A DNA stretch of 5,661 nt from CAZHDI01 sp964531285. Its GTDB lineage: Bacteria > Pseudomonadota > Alphaproteobacteria > JAJFIK01. A program made the translations under genes and the position numbers. This document shows, piece after piece, positions 5,163 to 5,661 of the stretch. Positions within the stretch are counted from its first letter, which is position 1, and each line of letters starts with the position of its first letter. The stretch is taken from the NCBI GenBank assembly GCA_964531285.1, contig CAZHDI010000151.1, positions 1-5,661 of the forward strand. The letters are read 5' to 3'. The notes beneath the pieces are model-generated. The model did not search any database. It was not told the DNA's origin and worked only from the letters and a program-made list of their open reading frames with translations.

Positions 5163-5190
5163 GGCCGGGTGCTGATTTCAAGGCCCGGCC
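5163..5190 (+). promoter_or_regulatory. GC-rich hairpin in dnaK leader
   Basis: GGCCGGG (5163-5169) pairs perfectly with CCCGGCC (5184-5190) around a 14-nt loop, 12 nt before the ribosome site AAGGAG (5203-5208). It does not sequester that site directly. It could affect leader stability or translation, but at seven G-C pairs it would not melt in a physiological heat shock, so a thermometer role is doubtful. Confidence 0.35.
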
Positions 5191-5219
5191 AGGATCTGCC
5201 GCAAGGAGTGAGAGAAACC

Positions 5220-5661
5220 ATGTCTAAAGTGATCGGTATCGACCTGGGCACCACCAATAGCTGCGTCGCTATCATGGACGGCAGCCAGCCCAAGGTGATC
5301 GAGAATGCCGAAGGCGCCCGGACCACGCCGTCCATGGTGGCCTTTTCCGACGATGGCGAACGCCTCGTCGGCCAGCCGGCCAAGCGCCAGGCCGTCACCA
5401 ATCCGACCCATACGTTTTTCGCCATCAAGCGCCTGATCGGCCGCAATTTCGACGATCCGACCGTCACCAAGGACAAGGGCATGGTGCCCTATGAGATCGT
5501 CAAGGCCGACAATGGCGATGCTTGGGTGAAGGGGCCGGACAAGACCTATGCCCCGTCCGAAATTTCCGCCTTCATCCTTCAGAAAATGAAGGAAACCGCC
5601 GAAGGCTATCTCGGCCAGCCGGTCACCAAGGCGGTGATCACAGTGCCGCCCTACTTCAACG
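5220..5661 (+). CDS. dnaK: Chaperone DnaK (Hsp70), N-terminal part
   Basis: DnaK is the cytoplasmic Hsp70 ATPase that binds exposed hydrophobic segments of proteins, working with DnaJ and GrpE. Only 147 codons of an expected ~635 are present; the gene runs off the right edge. The nucleotide-binding domain opens with IGIDLGTTNSCVAIMDG (5-21, phosphate loop D8-T12) and continues with NAEGARTTPS (29-38), GQPAKRQAVTNP (51-62), FAIKRLIGR (67-75, catalytic K70) and NGDAWVK (98-104). The start has AAGGAG (5203-5208) 11 nt upstream and the second codon region MSKVIGID is typical for the class. Position 144, next to the allosteric switch proline P143, is Pro (VPPYFN) where the family almost always has Ala (VPAYFN). 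A dnaJ gene would be expected further right. Confidence 0.98.
   Translation, partial: MSKVIGIDLGTTNSCVAIMDGSQPKVIENAEGARTTPSMVAFSDDGERLVGQPAKRQAVTNPTHTFFAIKRLIGRNFDDPTVTKDKGMVPYEIVKADNGDAWVKGPDKTYAPSEISAFILQKMKETAEGYLGQPVTKAVITVPPYFN

Larger units (their letters stand above)
4828..5219. other. Divergent intergenic region, NnrU gene / dnaK
   Basis: These 392 bp contain no gene I can support; frames crossing them are Arg/Pro-rich shadows. The left part has a 6-bp inverted repeat CCAGGG/CCCTGG (4876-4881 with 4894-4899) and an AT-richer patch at 4903-4926, where the leftward NnrU promoter probably lies, though I could not find a convincing -35/-10 pair. A CCCG triplet repeat sits at about 4970-4980. 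The right part holds the dnaK heat-shock promoter and leader listed separately. Confidence 0.6.

Overview
The window is high-GC, GC3-rich DNA from an alphaproteobacterium. Four things point there: the N-terminus of DnaK at the right edge, an exact alphaproteobacterial-type sigma-32 promoter in front of it, an AlkB protein, and a NnrU-type membrane protein. It contains a run of exactly 100 N at 2365-2464, so it comes from a draft scaffold with a gap of unknown true size. I cannot name the genus.

Layout. Bases 1-431 hold two diverged tandem copies of a ~216-bp non-coding element built of nested palindromes. Next is a small membrane-anchored protein (456-977, +; DUF4760-like), convergent with a four-helix membrane protein of unknown function (995-1453, -). 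A short divergent region leads to alkB (1582-2208, +), a DNA/RNA dealkylation dioxygenase with all catalytic residues visible. Convergent with alkB is the C-terminal end of an unrecognised gene (2227-2364, -) whose 5' part is lost in the gap.

Right of the gap is a promoter overlapped by a perfect 8-8-8 dyad (probable operator, 2491-2524). A 195-nt leader with a (CG)6 palindrome follows, then a tight three-gene operon (2726-3960, +). Its first gene is a canonical ExbD. The next two encode small single-pass proteins that I read as divergent ExbD paralogues: their last ~30 residues align with ExbD without gaps, but both lack the conserved intramembrane Asp and the LTPMLD motif. No exbB is visible beside them. 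This is the most interesting feature of the window. A probable intrinsic terminator (3988-4008) and a strong hairpin element (4011-4054) separate the operon from the convergent NnrU-family gene (4117-4827, -).

The last part is a 392-bp divergent intergenic region with a sigma-32 heat-shock promoter (CTTG-N18-CTTATAT), a GC-rich leader hairpin, a Shine-Dalgarno sequence, and the first 147 codons of dnaK, which runs off the window. Functionally the genes are separate units: DNA repair, an ExbD-like energy-transduction operon, a NnrU-type membrane protein and the major heat-shock chaperone. Nothing in the sequence links them to one pathway.
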